NCBI RefSeq assembly: GCF_030656345.1
Contig: NZ_JAUSNR010000031.1
Location: forward strand, 1 to 38,110
From: Pseudotabrizicola sp.
GTDB taxonomy: Bacteria; Pseudomonadota; Alphaproteobacteria; Rhodobacterales; Rhodobacteraceae
Direction: 5' to 3'
DNA: 38,110 nt
A program made the translations under genes and the position numbers. Below are positions 16,547-24,812 of the stretch, piece by piece. Position 1 is the stretch's first letter, and every line of letters begins with the position of its first letter. Below the pieces are notes generated by a model. It had not been told where the DNA came from. It ran no database searches and was given only the letters and a program-made list of their open reading frames with translations.

Positions 16547-17888
16547 TGCAGCGCGTCGCGACGGTAATGTCCCGGTGCCGGGCCTGCCGCCACACTCCCG
16601 GCTTTCCCTAAACTCTCCTCTAGCTCTGACGGGCCCGGTGCTGGTTGCGTTGCCATGCCTGCTGGCGGCACTGATCGGGTTCAACACCTATGCGCCCTAT
16701 GGCGCGGATGCAGCACTTGGCATTGCCGTCGGGGCCGCGGCAGTTGTCGCGATGGCACAGACCCTGATCCTCGCCGCACGGCCGCCGCTGGTGGAACCAT
16801 TGTTCGGCGGTCTCGATCGCATGTACCGGGTCCACAAGTGGCTTGGTATTTCCGCAATGGTCCTGATGATCCTGCACCAGCAGATCGAGCCGGATTTCGA
16901 GCGTTTGGTGCGTGAAACCTCCCTTGGTGAACTTGGTGAAGGGGCGGGCGAACTTGCCTTCAACGCGCTTCTCGCCCTGGTTGCTGTCAGCTGGTTCCGG
17001 AGATTGCCCTTCACCCCACTGGAAATCCCCTATCAGATCTGGCGGTTCAGCCATCGTTTCATGGGGGCCCTTTTTGCAATCGTGGTCTTTCACCAGTTCT
17101 TCGTCGACATGCCGACAGAGGTAGATCCATCGCTCTCGGTGCTTCTGAACACATTCGGCATCGCCGGAGTGATCGCGTGGATATTTACCGAGCTGGTCGC
17201 CCCGCACCTGCGGCGTAGAGAATTCACCGTCACAGAGATCAGCCAGACCAAGGATACCACCACGCTAACCCTCCGCCCCGAGGGGCAGGCCATGCGGTGG
17301 CGGCCGGGGCAATTCGCCTTCTTCCGCGCGCCAGAGGCAGGACTGTCCGAGCCGCACCCCTTCACGATCGCCAGCGCCCCGCGCCCTGACGGCACCCTGA
17401 CGTTCTCCATCCGGGGCTTGGGTGGCTGGACACGAAGCCTGCCCGCCATCTTGCGGACCGGAACGCGCGTGCAGGTCGAAGGGCCATATGGACGGTTCAA
17501 TTTCCGCAAGGGCGGTGCGCGCCAGATATGGCTGGCGGGCGGCATCGGTATCACGCCGTTCCTCGCCTGGGCGGAAAGCCTGAGCGAAGCGGATAGCCGC
17601 GACATTCACCTCATCCACTGCGTTCGGACACAAGAGGAGGCGATTGGGGTAGATACGCTGCGCGCTGCGGCTGCCCGCAACCCGAGGTTCAGTTTCGAGG
17701 TCGTCGTCACGACGCGCGATGGCAGGCTCACGGCCGAGCGCCTGATCGGCGCGGTCCCTTTCGCGATCCGGCAAGCCGATCTGTGGTTCTGCGGCCCAAC
17801 CGGTCTGAAGGACGGGATTCTCAAGGGCTTGAAAGCAAAGGGCCAAACGCCTCGCCGTGTCCGCTTCGAGCAGTTCGAATTCGCCTGA
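16539..17888 (+). CDS. Ferric-reductase-like transmembrane flavocytochrome
   Basis: 449 residues. The N-terminal membrane domain has about six helices and two histidine pairs (His99/His113 in VHKWLGIS...LILHQ-type helices, His172/His185 in FSHRFMGAL...VFHQ) spaced to bind two hemes. The C-terminal ferredoxin-reductase module has the FAD box HPFTIASAP, the nucleotide box LAGGIGITPF and the terminal CGP segment. It would carry electrons from cytosolic NAD(P)H through FAD and hemes to the periplasm. ATG 16539 overlaps the PepSY gene by eight bases; an earlier start at 16503 would overlap by 44. The electron acceptor is unknown. Confidence 0.9.
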   Translation: MTDAARRDGNVPVPGLPPHSRLSLNSPLALTGPVLVALPCLLAALIGFNTYAPYGADAALGIAVGAAAVVAMAQTLILAARPPLVEPLFGGLDRMYRVHKWLGISAMVLMILHQQIEPDFERLVRETSLGELGEGAGELAFNALLALVAVSWFRRLPFTPLEIPYQIWRFSHRFMGALFAIVVFHQFFVDMPTEVDPSLSVLLNTFGIAGVIAWIFTELVAPHLRRREFTVTEISQTKDTTTLTLRPEGQAMRWRPGQFAFFRAPEAGLSEPHPFTIASAPRPDGTLTFSIRGLGGWTRSLPAILRTGTRVQVEGPYGRFNFRKGGARQIWLAGGIGITPFLAWAESLSEADSRDIHLIHCVRTQEEAIGVDTLRAAAARNPRFSFEVVVTTRDGRLTAERLIGAVPFAIRQADLWFCGPTGLKDGILKGLKAKGQTPRRVRFEQFEFA

Positions 17889-17944
17889 ACGCGGGGCAGG
17901 GCGCATAGCCATGCCAGCCCTGTAGCCTGCGCTTGCATCTTTTT

Positions 17945-17975
17945 GGCCCCGCCCTCATCGGCGGGGCCATTTTCC
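17945..17975 (+). terminator. Intrinsic terminator after flavocytochrome gene
   Basis: Perfect 9-bp stem GGCCCCGCC / GGCGGGGCC, 6-nt loop, followed by ATTTTCC. It separates the two-gene unit from the next promoter. Confidence 0.8.
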
Positions 17976-17982
17976 TGACGGC

Positions 17983-18023
17983 AAGCTGAAGCAGGAATCG
18001 CTGGGGCTTCAGGAAGCCCTCAG
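17983..18023 (+). promoter_or_regulatory. Second candidate response-regulator box
   Basis: AAGCTGAAGC (17983-17992), 14 bp, then CTTCAGGAAGCCCTCAG (18007-18023). It shares the pattern CTTCAGGnnGCCnTCAG and the same upstream element with the site at 16136-16177, at nearly the same distance from the start codon (45 versus 51 bp). Confidence 0.6.
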
Positions 18024-18068
18024 GTCGACGCGCCAGATTGGTCTCATCAGACGAAAGGAGACCTTGCC

Positions 18069-18437
18069 ATGAAAAAGACCCTGACCCTTCTCGCAGCGAC
18101 AACGGCGCTGACCGCCGCCATCGGCGTTCCTGCCTGGAGCGCGATGCAGGCCCCGGCCGACAGCATGCTTCGGCCCGTTGCCGCGCTCTTTGATGACGCC
18201 TCACAAGACATGCCTCTCATTCCCGCAAGCGACGATGACGACGACGACCGCTGGCGGGACGGTTCGCGTCGCGGACACGACGACGACGATGACGAAGACG
18301 ATGATGACTGCGACGACGATGATGACGACGACGAATGCCGCGGTGGCGCCCGCAATCCCGCGCCCGCCGGCACGGTCGCTCCTCCGCAGAACGGCCTCTT
18401 CGGAAACGGCGCCCTTCCGCAGGTTCAGGTGAACTGA
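18069..18437 (+). CDS. Secreted Asp-rich protein
   Basis: 122 residues: signal peptide (MKKTLTLLAATTALTAAIGVPAWS), then a middle region with two long aspartate runs broken by Arg/His and two cysteines, and a Pro/Asn-rich end. Polyaspartate stretches are suited to binding divalent or ferric cations, but no family is recognised. AAAGGAG precedes the ATG. It is the first gene after the second regulatory box and heads the DUF2271-PepSY-ApbE genes. The aspartate codons alternate GAC/GAT, so simple-repeat expansion is possible. Confidence 0.75.
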   Translation: MKKTLTLLAATTALTAAIGVPAWSAMQAPADSMLRPVAALFDDASQDMPLIPASDDDDDDRWRDGSRRGHDDDDDEDDDDCDDDDDDDECRGGARNPAPAGTVAPPQNGLFGNGALPQVQVN

Positions 18438-18475
18438 GCCGCTTCGCAGCCCCTCTCCGAACAAGGATCCATACG

Positions 18476-18946
18476 ATGAAATCACTTCTCGCAACGCTCG
18501 CGCTGACCACCGCACTCACGCTTCCCGGCCTCGCTATGGCACGGCCCGTGACGCTCACAACCACCCTTAACAACTATGGCGGCGACGGCGCTTACCTCGC
18601 GCTTTACGTTACCGACGCCTCGGGCGCCTATGTCGGCAGTCTCTGGATGGCCGGAGACAAGTCCAAGTACTACGAGCATCTTAGCGACTGGTACCGTGCC
18701 ACGGGCGGCGATACCGCGCAGGTAAACGGTATCACCGGCGCCAGCGTTGGCGCGGGCCGCAGTCTCGAGATCACGCTCGATCTGGCCGACGCGCTGTTCG
18801 ATGCGGGCTACACGCTTCACATAGACGCGGCGGTCGAGGATATGCGCGACAGCCCGACCGAGGTGGCTGTGCCGCTTACGTCCGATGGTGCGGGCACTCC
18901 GGTGACCGGGCGGCGCTACATCGCCAACTTCTCCTACGACATGTAA
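18476..18946 (+). CDS. DUF2271-type periplasmic protein with flavinylation-like motif
   Basis: 156 residues: signal peptide ending near AMA (residue 22), then a beta-rich domain (VTLTTTLNNYGGDGAYLALYVTD...GSLWMAGDKSKYYEHLSDW). The segment NGITGASVGAG contains TGAS (87-90), which fits the [S/T]GA[S/T] pattern that ApbE enzymes modify with FMN in other proteins; Ser90 would be the acceptor. DUF2271 proteins are often neighbours of PepSY membrane proteins and ApbE, as here. That it carries covalent FMN is inference. Confidence 0.82.
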   Translation: MKSLLATLALTTALTLPGLAMARPVTLTTTLNNYGGDGAYLALYVTDASGAYVGSLWMAGDKSKYYEHLSDWYRATGGDTAQVNGITGASVGAGRSLEITLDLADALFDAGYTLHIDAAVEDMRDSPTEVAVPLTSDGAGTPVTGRRYIANFSYDM

Positions 18947-18957
18947 GGGGCAGGGCC

Positions 18958-21165
18958 ATGATCCGTACACTCCATCGCTGGCCGGGTCTTCTGGCACTCG
19001 CGCTCGTCACGATCCTGAGCCTGAGCGGCGCTGCGCTCTCGGTCTTTCCGACAGTCGAGCGCATCACCGCGCCGCAGGTGGAGACTGGCCTGACAGTCGC
19101 CACCCTCGCGGACCGCATCCAGGTCGTCCATCCGGGCGTCGAGCAGATCCGGCGGTCGCCCTCCGGTCGGATCACCGCCTATTGGTTCGATCAGGGCGCG
19201 CCGGGTGCTGCCGTGATCGACCCGGCGACGGGCGCGGGCGTGGCCTCGGCCGACCCGAACCAGGCCCTTCGCTGGCTCACCAACCTTCATCGCTCGCTCT
19301 TCCTCGGCGATGGTGGGCGCATCGCCATGGCCGCCGGGGCCGCGGCGATGCTGGTCCTCTCGCTCTCGGGTGCTGCGCTGGTTGCGCGACGGGCGGGCGG
19401 ATGGCGGCACTGGTTCGCGTCCTTGCGCGGTCCGTTCGCGGGCAGGCTGCATGTCGAGATCGCCCGGATCACCGTCATCGGCCTCGTTCTGTCCTCCACC
19501 ACCGCCCTCTGGATGATAGCCTCCACCTTCGATCTTTTGCCGGACGGTGGCGTCCTGCCGGCTGATCCCACCGAAGTGAGCGGAGAGATTGGGTTCGCTC
19601 TCGATCAGATGGCCACGCTGCTGCAGACGCCCGTCGCCGAGCTGCGCGAACTGAGCTTTCCCTATCCCGGCGATGCGACGGACGTGTTCACACTGAAGAC
19701 CGACCGGGGCACCGGCTATCTTGACCAGGGAACCGGCGCGCTCATGGCATGGGCCGACCTGACCGGGTGGGAGCGCGTCTCGGAAACCATTTACATGCTG
19801 CACACGGGGCAGGGGGCCGCGACGCTCGGCCTTGTGCTCGGGATGATGGCGCTCGGAGTGCCGGCGATGGGCGTGACCGGCGTCCTGATCTGGCTTGCCG
19901 CGCGGCGCGGGCGGCCGCGCATCCGGGGCAACCAGCCCGCGGGCCGTGCCGAGACGATCATTCTTGTCGGCAGCGAGGGTGGCAGCACGTGGGGCTTCGC
20001 CGCGACCCTGCATGCCGCGCTGACGGCAGCGGGGCAGGGCGTCCATGTTGGCCCGATGTCGGGCTTCGCGCCTGCGCGTTACGCCCGTGGGCAGCGCATC
20101 ATCGTGCTGGCCGCGACCTATGGCGACGGGGCGGCGCCCGCCTCGGCCAAGGGTTTTCTCGACCGGCTGAACGCCACAGACCGAGCGCTCGACTTTCCGA
20201 TTGCCGTTCTCGGCTTCGGCGACCGGAGTTTTCCGGCCTATTGCGCTTTCGCCAAGGACGTCACGGCAGCGGCAAAGGCGAAAGGTTGGCCCGAGCTTCT
20301 GCCTCTCGACACGATCGACCGGCAATCGCCGCAGGATTTCGCGCGCTGGGGCCGCGCGCTTGGCGAGATGCTTGGCATCTCTCTCGAGCTTTCTCACCAG
20401 CCCGTTTCGCCGCGCACCGAAACATTGACCCTCGTCTCACGGCGCAACTACGGGGCCGAAATGCAGGCGGGGGCCGCGATCCTGCGCTTCGCCCTGCCGC
20501 GCGAGACGCCGTGGCAGCGGCTGACCGGCGCGGGCTTTGCCCGGTTCCAGGCGGGCGACCTGATCGGCGTCCTGCCACAGGGCAGCCCGGTGCCGCGCCT
20601 CTATTCGCTGGCCTCGGGCCGACGCGACGGGTTCGTCGAGATCGTGGTGCGCAAGCATCCGGGCGGTCTGGCCTCGGGCCAGCTGACCGCGCTGGAACCG
20701 GGCGATACGGTCCGGGCCTTCCTGCGGCGCAATCCCGACTTTCACGCCGGTCGCGGTCGCACCCCGCTGATCCTGATCGGGGCGGGCACCGGCATCGGGC
20801 CGCTGGCGGGCTTCATTCGCGGCAATGCGCGACACAGGTCCGTGCACCTTTTCTTCGGCATGCGGCATGCGGACAGTGATTTCTTCTATGGCGAAGAAAT
20901 GCCCGGCTGGCAGGCTGAGGGGCGCTTGACTCGGCTTGTCACTGCCGTCTCGCGCGGGACGCGTCCGCATTACGTGCAGGACGCGCTGCGTGGAGAGGCC
21001 ACCGAAGTTGCGCGTTTGCTTCGCAACGGGGCCCGCGTGATGGTCTGCGGCGGGCGCGACATGGCCATGGGTGTGACCGATGCGCTGGCCGAAATTCTCT
21101 CACCAGTCGGGTTGACGCCCGCAGTTCTGAAGGCGGAGGGGCGTTATGTCGAAGATGTCTACTGA
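18958..21165 (+). CDS. PepSY-membrane / flavodoxin / FAD-NADPH reductase fusion
   Basis: 735 residues. The N-terminal PepSY-associated membrane part (helices near 8-28, 122-142, 170-188, 275-300) has LHRWPGL and NLHRSLFLG His-containing motifs. A flavodoxin domain follows from about 334 (IILVGSEGGSTWGFA ... ATYGDGAAP). A sulfite-reductase/P450-reductase type module follows, with RLYSLASG (about 547, FAD), GAGTGIGPL (about 608, NADPH) and terminal GRYVEDVY with the stacking aromatic. It should pass electrons NADPH-FAD-FMN across the membrane. It starts 11 bp after the DUF2271 gene and overlaps apbE by 20 bp. Confidence 0.92.
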   Translation: MIRTLHRWPGLLALALVTILSLSGAALSVFPTVERITAPQVETGLTVATLADRIQVVHPGVEQIRRSPSGRITAYWFDQGAPGAAVIDPATGAGVASADPNQALRWLTNLHRSLFLGDGGRIAMAAGAAAMLVLSLSGAALVARRAGGWRHWFASLRGPFAGRLHVEIARITVIGLVLSSTTALWMIASTFDLLPDGGVLPADPTEVSGEIGFALDQMATLLQTPVAELRELSFPYPGDATDVFTLKTDRGTGYLDQGTGALMAWADLTGWERVSETIYMLHTGQGAATLGLVLGMMALGVPAMGVTGVLIWLAARRGRPRIRGNQPAGRAETIILVGSEGGSTWGFAATLHAALTAAGQGVHVGPMSGFAPARYARGQRIIVLAATYGDGAAPASAKGFLDRLNATDRALDFPIAVLGFGDRSFPAYCAFAKDVTAAAKAKGWPELLPLDTIDRQSPQDFARWGRALGEMLGISLELSHQPVSPRTETLTLVSRRNYGAEMQAGAAILRFALPRETPWQRLTGAGFARFQAGDLIGVLPQGSPVPRLYSLASGRRDGFVEIVVRKHPGGLASGQLTALEPGDTVRAFLRRNPDFHAGRGRTPLILIGAGTGIGPLAGFIRGNARHRSVHLFFGMRHADSDFFYGEEMPGWQAEGRLTRLVTAVSRGTRPHYVQDALRGEATEVARLLRNGARVMVCGGRDMAMGVTDALAEILSPVGLTPAVLKAEGRYVEDVY

Positions 21166-22126
21166 GCGCGCGCGCATCGCCCTGAACGGCCCCACCATGG
21201 GCACGCGTTGGACGGCGCAGTTCTACGCGGAAGCGGGCCGCGACACGGATGCAATCCGCGCCGCACTTCAGGCGGCTGTAGACGAGGTGGACACACAGAT
21301 GTCGACCTGGAAACCAGACAGCGCCCTGATGCGGATCAACGCGGCGCCGGTGGGCGATTGGGTGGTGGTGCCGGAGCAACTGCGCGCGGTCCTGAGCCTC
21401 GGGCTCGAGATCGGGCGCGCCTCGGGCGGGGCCTTCGATATCGGCATGGGCGATGCGGTGACGGCCTGGGGTTTCGGGCCCGGGGCCGCCGCGCCCGAGG
21501 GCATCCGCGCCGCGATGGACGCCCCCCGCCGCCCGGCGCAGGAGGTGCTGGAGATCGAAGGGATGCAGCTGCGCAAGATCGCGCCCATCGCGCTGGATCT
21601 GAACGGCATCGCCAAGGGTCATGGCGTGGACCGGCTGGCAGAAACCCTGCGCGAACACGGAATTGGCAATGCCCTTGTCGGCATCGATGGTGAGATGCGT
21701 GCAATGGGCGTCCGGCAGGATGGCGAGGCATGGATCATCGCGGTAGAAGCGCCGGACGCTGAGCGCCGGGCGCCGCATGCGATCTTGGCACTTCAGGACG
21801 CTGCCGTCGCGACCTCCGGTGACTACCGCCACTGCGTCGAGGTGCAGGGACGACGCCTGTCGCATACTATGGATCCGAGACGTGGGGCGCCGCTGATCGC
21901 GTCGCCCGCCTCCGTCACCGTCGTTGCCCGCACCTGTGCCGAGGCCGACGCCTGGGCGACGGCGCTGATGGTGCTCGGTGCGGAGAGGGGTGCGGTCCTC
22001 GCAAGACAACGTGGACTCGACGTCTTGTTTCTTCTGCGCGATGATGACGGGAGTGCAAGGGGCGTGGGAGTCGGGCGTCTTTTTTCCGAAGAACCAGCGG
22101 CAATCGCCTCAGCCGGGGGAAGATGA
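21146..22126 (+). CDS. apbE: ApbE-family FAD:protein FMN transferase
   Basis: 326 residues. Family motifs: GPTMGTRW at the N-terminus, IDLNGIAKGHGVD-type loop (LDLNGIAKGHGVDRLAE), IDGEMRAMG, HTMDPRRGAPL and the metal-binding end ARTCAEADAWATALMVLG. It transfers FMN from FAD to a Ser/Thr of target proteins. It lacks the usual signal peptide or lipobox: the conserved GPTMGT begins at residue 14. So it would act in the cytoplasm unless the start is upstream, yet the ribosome site GGAGGGG fits this start. The DUF2271 protein is the obvious substrate. Confidence 0.92.
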   Translation: MSKMSTERARIALNGPTMGTRWTAQFYAEAGRDTDAIRAALQAAVDEVDTQMSTWKPDSALMRINAAPVGDWVVVPEQLRAVLSLGLEIGRASGGAFDIGMGDAVTAWGFGPGAAAPEGIRAAMDAPRRPAQEVLEIEGMQLRKIAPIALDLNGIAKGHGVDRLAETLREHGIGNALVGIDGEMRAMGVRQDGEAWIIAVEAPDAERRAPHAILALQDAAVATSGDYRHCVEVQGRRLSHTMDPRRGAPLIASPASVTVVARTCAEADAWATALMVLGAERGAVLARQRGLDVLFLLRDDDGSARGVGVGRLFSEEPAAIASAGGR

Positions 22127-24039
22127 GCCGCATGGAACAGACCCGTACCGATCGCTTCAAGACCGCACTCCTGCTGATGGCCGCAACCGGGCTGATCGTG
22201 GGACTCGCATTCTACCTTGCGGGCCAACCAGAGATTGCGAACCTGATCTGGATTGCAGGAGTTGTTCCCGCGCTCGCAGCGCTTGTGGTCGAAATCGTCC
22301 GGAGCATTGGGCGTGGCGAGGTGGGCCTCGATATCGTTGCCGCGCTGTCGATGTCGGCGGCGCTTGTCTTCGGCGAGACCTTGGCTGCGGCTGTCGTCGC
22401 AGTGATGTATTCTGGAGGCACCTTCCTCGAAGCCTTCGCTGAGGGCCGTGCACGTCGTTCGATGAAGGATCTTTTATCTCGCGTACCCCGGACCGCGACG
22501 CGGCACCGGAACGGCGGTCTTGAGGATGTGCCTCTCGAAGTGATCGCACCGGGCGATCGCCTGCTGATCCGGCAGGGCGATGTCGTTCCCGTGGACGGCA
22601 CGGTGGCGTCCGACACCGCCTTCCTCGACACCGCGGCGCTGACCGGCGAGTCCCTCCCGGTGCGGCTGGCGCGCGGGGCCGACGCGATGAGCGGCTCGAC
22701 CAACGCGGGCGAGGCCTTCGACCTGACGGCGACGCGCGAGGCCAAGGACAGCACCTATGCCGGGATCGTTCGCCTGGTCGAGGAAGCGCAGGCATCGAAG
22801 GCGCCGATGTCCCGGCTTGCCGACCGCTGGTCGTTGGGCTTCCTCGCGGTTACGGTCAGCATCGCATTCGCCGCCTGGTGGTTCACCGGTGATCCGATCA
22901 GGGCCGTCGCCGTGCTTGTGGTCGCGACGCCCTGTCCGCTGATCCTTGCCGTGCCGGTTGCGCTCGTGGCCGGCCTGTCGCGTGCGGCGCATTTTGGCGT
23001 GCTGATCAAGGGCGCGGGGCCGCTGGAAACCATGGCGCGCATCCGCACGCTGATCCTCGACAAAACGGGGACGCTGACGGATGGCCGTCCGCAGATAATC
23101 TCGATCGATAGCCACGATGGCATGGCCGAGGACGACATCCTGCGCCTCGCTGCCGCGCTCGATCAGGCATCGAAACACCCCGTGGCGCAGGCCATCGTCG
23201 CCGCCGCAAAGGCGCGGGGCTTCACACTGCCCGTTCCGACAGAGGTGGCTGAGATCCCGGGCGAAGGGGTCTTGGGTCGTGTGGAGGACCGCGAGGTGAT
23301 CGTCGGGGGCGACGCTTTCGTGGCGTCGCGGGTCGGGCGACCGGGGGGCGATCACCCCGCCAAGGGCGCCGGATCGGTCCTTGTCGCAGTGGCAGTTGAC
23401 GGTCACATGGCCGGGCACCTCGTCATGTCCGACCCGCTGCGCGAGGGAGCGGGTGCCATGCTGGACGGTCTGCGCCGCCAAGGGATCTCGCGCATCCTTC
23501 TGGCCACCGGCGACCGCGCGGACGTGGCCGAGCGTGTGACCGAGGGGCTGGGCCTCGACGGGCTGCGGGCCGGTCTGACGCCGGATCAAAAGGTGCTGCT
23601 GGTGCTCTCCGAACGCAAGCACGGGCCGGTGATGATGGTGGGTGACGGCGTCAACGACGCGCCCGCCCTGGCCGCGGCCGATGTGGGCGTGGCGATGGGG
23701 GCACGGGGCGCCGCGGCCTCGGCCGAGGCCGCCGACGTGGTGCTGCTCGTCGACCGGATCGACCGGCTGGGGCCCGGCATCGAGATCGCGCGTGCCTCGC
23801 GCCGGATCGCGGTCGAAAGCGTCGTCGCCGGGATCGGCCTGTCTGTCATGGGCATGATCGCGGCCGCTTTCGGCTACCTCACCCCGGTTCAGGGCGCGCT
23901 TCTGCAGGAGGTGATCGACGTTGCCGTGATCCTGAACGCCCTGCGAGCGCTGCGCATCGCGCCGCAGGAGCCAGCTACGGGCACACCACAGGCCATCATG
24001 TCAGAGCAAGCTGACATCGTTCAAGGAGCCACGCCATGA
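22123..24039 (+). CDS. Heavy-metal P-type ATPase (P1B-like)
   Basis: 638 residues, with no N-terminal metal-binding HMA domain. Recognised by TGES (LTGESLPV), the membrane motif ATPCPLILA (Cys271), the phosphorylation site DKTGTLT (Asp313), the SKHPVAQAI HP motif of P1B pumps and GDGVNDAPAL. The membrane metal motif is TPC rather than CPC, so the metal is not the standard Cu or Zn/Cd assignment; Fe, Mn or Co are possible. It starts in the apbE stop (ATGA) and ends in the start of the VIT gene, so all three are coupled. Confidence 0.9.
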   Translation: MSRMEQTRTDRFKTALLLMAATGLIVGLAFYLAGQPEIANLIWIAGVVPALAALVVEIVRSIGRGEVGLDIVAALSMSAALVFGETLAAAVVAVMYSGGTFLEAFAEGRARRSMKDLLSRVPRTATRHRNGGLEDVPLEVIAPGDRLLIRQGDVVPVDGTVASDTAFLDTAALTGESLPVRLARGADAMSGSTNAGEAFDLTATREAKDSTYAGIVRLVEEAQASKAPMSRLADRWSLGFLAVTVSIAFAAWWFTGDPIRAVAVLVVATPCPLILAVPVALVAGLSRAAHFGVLIKGAGPLETMARIRTLILDKTGTLTDGRPQIISIDSHDGMAEDDILRLAAALDQASKHPVAQAIVAAAKARGFTLPVPTEVAEIPGEGVLGRVEDREVIVGGDAFVASRVGRPGGDHPAKGAGSVLVAVAVDGHMAGHLVMSDPLREGAGAMLDGLRRQGISRILLATGDRADVAERVTEGLGLDGLRAGLTPDQKVLLVLSERKHGPVMMVGDGVNDAPALAAADVGVAMGARGAAASAEAADVVLLVDRIDRLGPGIEIARASRRIAVESVVAGIGLSVMGMIAAAFGYLTPVQGALLQEVIDVAVILNALRALRIAPQEPATGTPQAIMSEQADIVQGATP

Positions 24040-24737
24040 GCCGTCTATCACATTCTGAAATCCATATGGTGCATCGCATCGGCTGGCTGAGGGCCGCCGT
24101 TCTCGGCGCCAACGACGGTCTCGTCTCGACCGCGAGCCTCGTCGTCGGCGTCGCCGCAGCGGGCTCCGGCAAGCCCGAGGTCATGATCGCCGGGCTAGCC
24201 GGTCTCGTGGCTGGCGCGATGTCTATGGCGGCGGGGGAGTATGTCTCGGTCAGCTCGCAAACAGACGCCGAACAGGCCGACCTCGCCCGTGAGACCCGTG
24301 AACTCGAGGAAACGCCCGAGGCCGAGCTGGAGGAACTGACCCGGATTTATGTTGAAAGGGGATTGGACCGCGACCTAGCGGAAAAAGTGGCTGTCCAACT
24401 GACCGAACGCGACGCGCTTGGATCGCATGCGCGCGACGAGCTCGGCATTTCGGAAACCGTGACGGCCCGCCCTATCCAGGCGGCTCTGGTGTCCGCGCTG
24501 ACCTTCGCCGTTGGGGCGGTGCTGCCTTTGATCGTCGTGCTGCTTGTCCCGGAGGCGGAGATCGCTCTCCTGGTGGCGGTATCGACGATCTTCGGCCTCG
24601 CGGTTCTAGGTGGATTGGGTGCTTCTGTCGGCGGAGCAAGCCTCGTCCGTGGGGCGGCAAGGGTCACGCTCTGGGGCGCACTCGCAATGGCCGCGACAGC
24701 TGGGGTCGGTGCACTCTTCGGGGTCGCCGTAGGCTAG
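24036..24737 (+). CDS. VIT1/CCC1-family iron/manganese transporter
   Basis: 233 residues with the family's N-terminal motif IGWLRAAVLGANDGLVSTASLVVGVAAA, GAMSMAAGEYVSVSSQ and an acidic cytosolic loop (ETRELEETPEAELEEL), then three C-terminal helices (about 150-230). VIT proteins export Fe2+ or Mn2+ from the cytosol. Its coupling with the P-type ATPase and two transmembrane reductases makes iron the likeliest subject of the operon, though this is inference. Confidence 0.92.
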   Translation: MSRLSHSEIHMVHRIGWLRAAVLGANDGLVSTASLVVGVAAAGSGKPEVMIAGLAGLVAGAMSMAAGEYVSVSSQTDAEQADLARETRELEETPEAELEELTRIYVERGLDRDLAEKVAVQLTERDALGSHARDELGISETVTARPIQAALVSALTFAVGAVLPLIVVLLVPEAEIALLVAVSTIFGLAVLGGLGASVGGASLVRGAARVTLWGALAMAATAGVGALFGVAVG

Positions 24738-24812
24738 GAGACAATGGGGTGTAAACGTGTTGCGAGGCCACGACACTCCCGGTGTGCAACAAGGTCAACA
24801 AAGCAACTGGTC

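Noticed and set aside
18229..18342. GAC/GAT-rich tract as a possible CRISPR or tandem repeat array
   Set aside because: It is the in-frame aspartate run of a secreted protein, with no spacer-repeat pattern.
18934..20397. 487-codon minus-strand frame over the PepSY-flavodoxin gene
   Set aside because: It has very high Arg/Gly/Pro/His content and no motif; the plus strand carries a full reductase.
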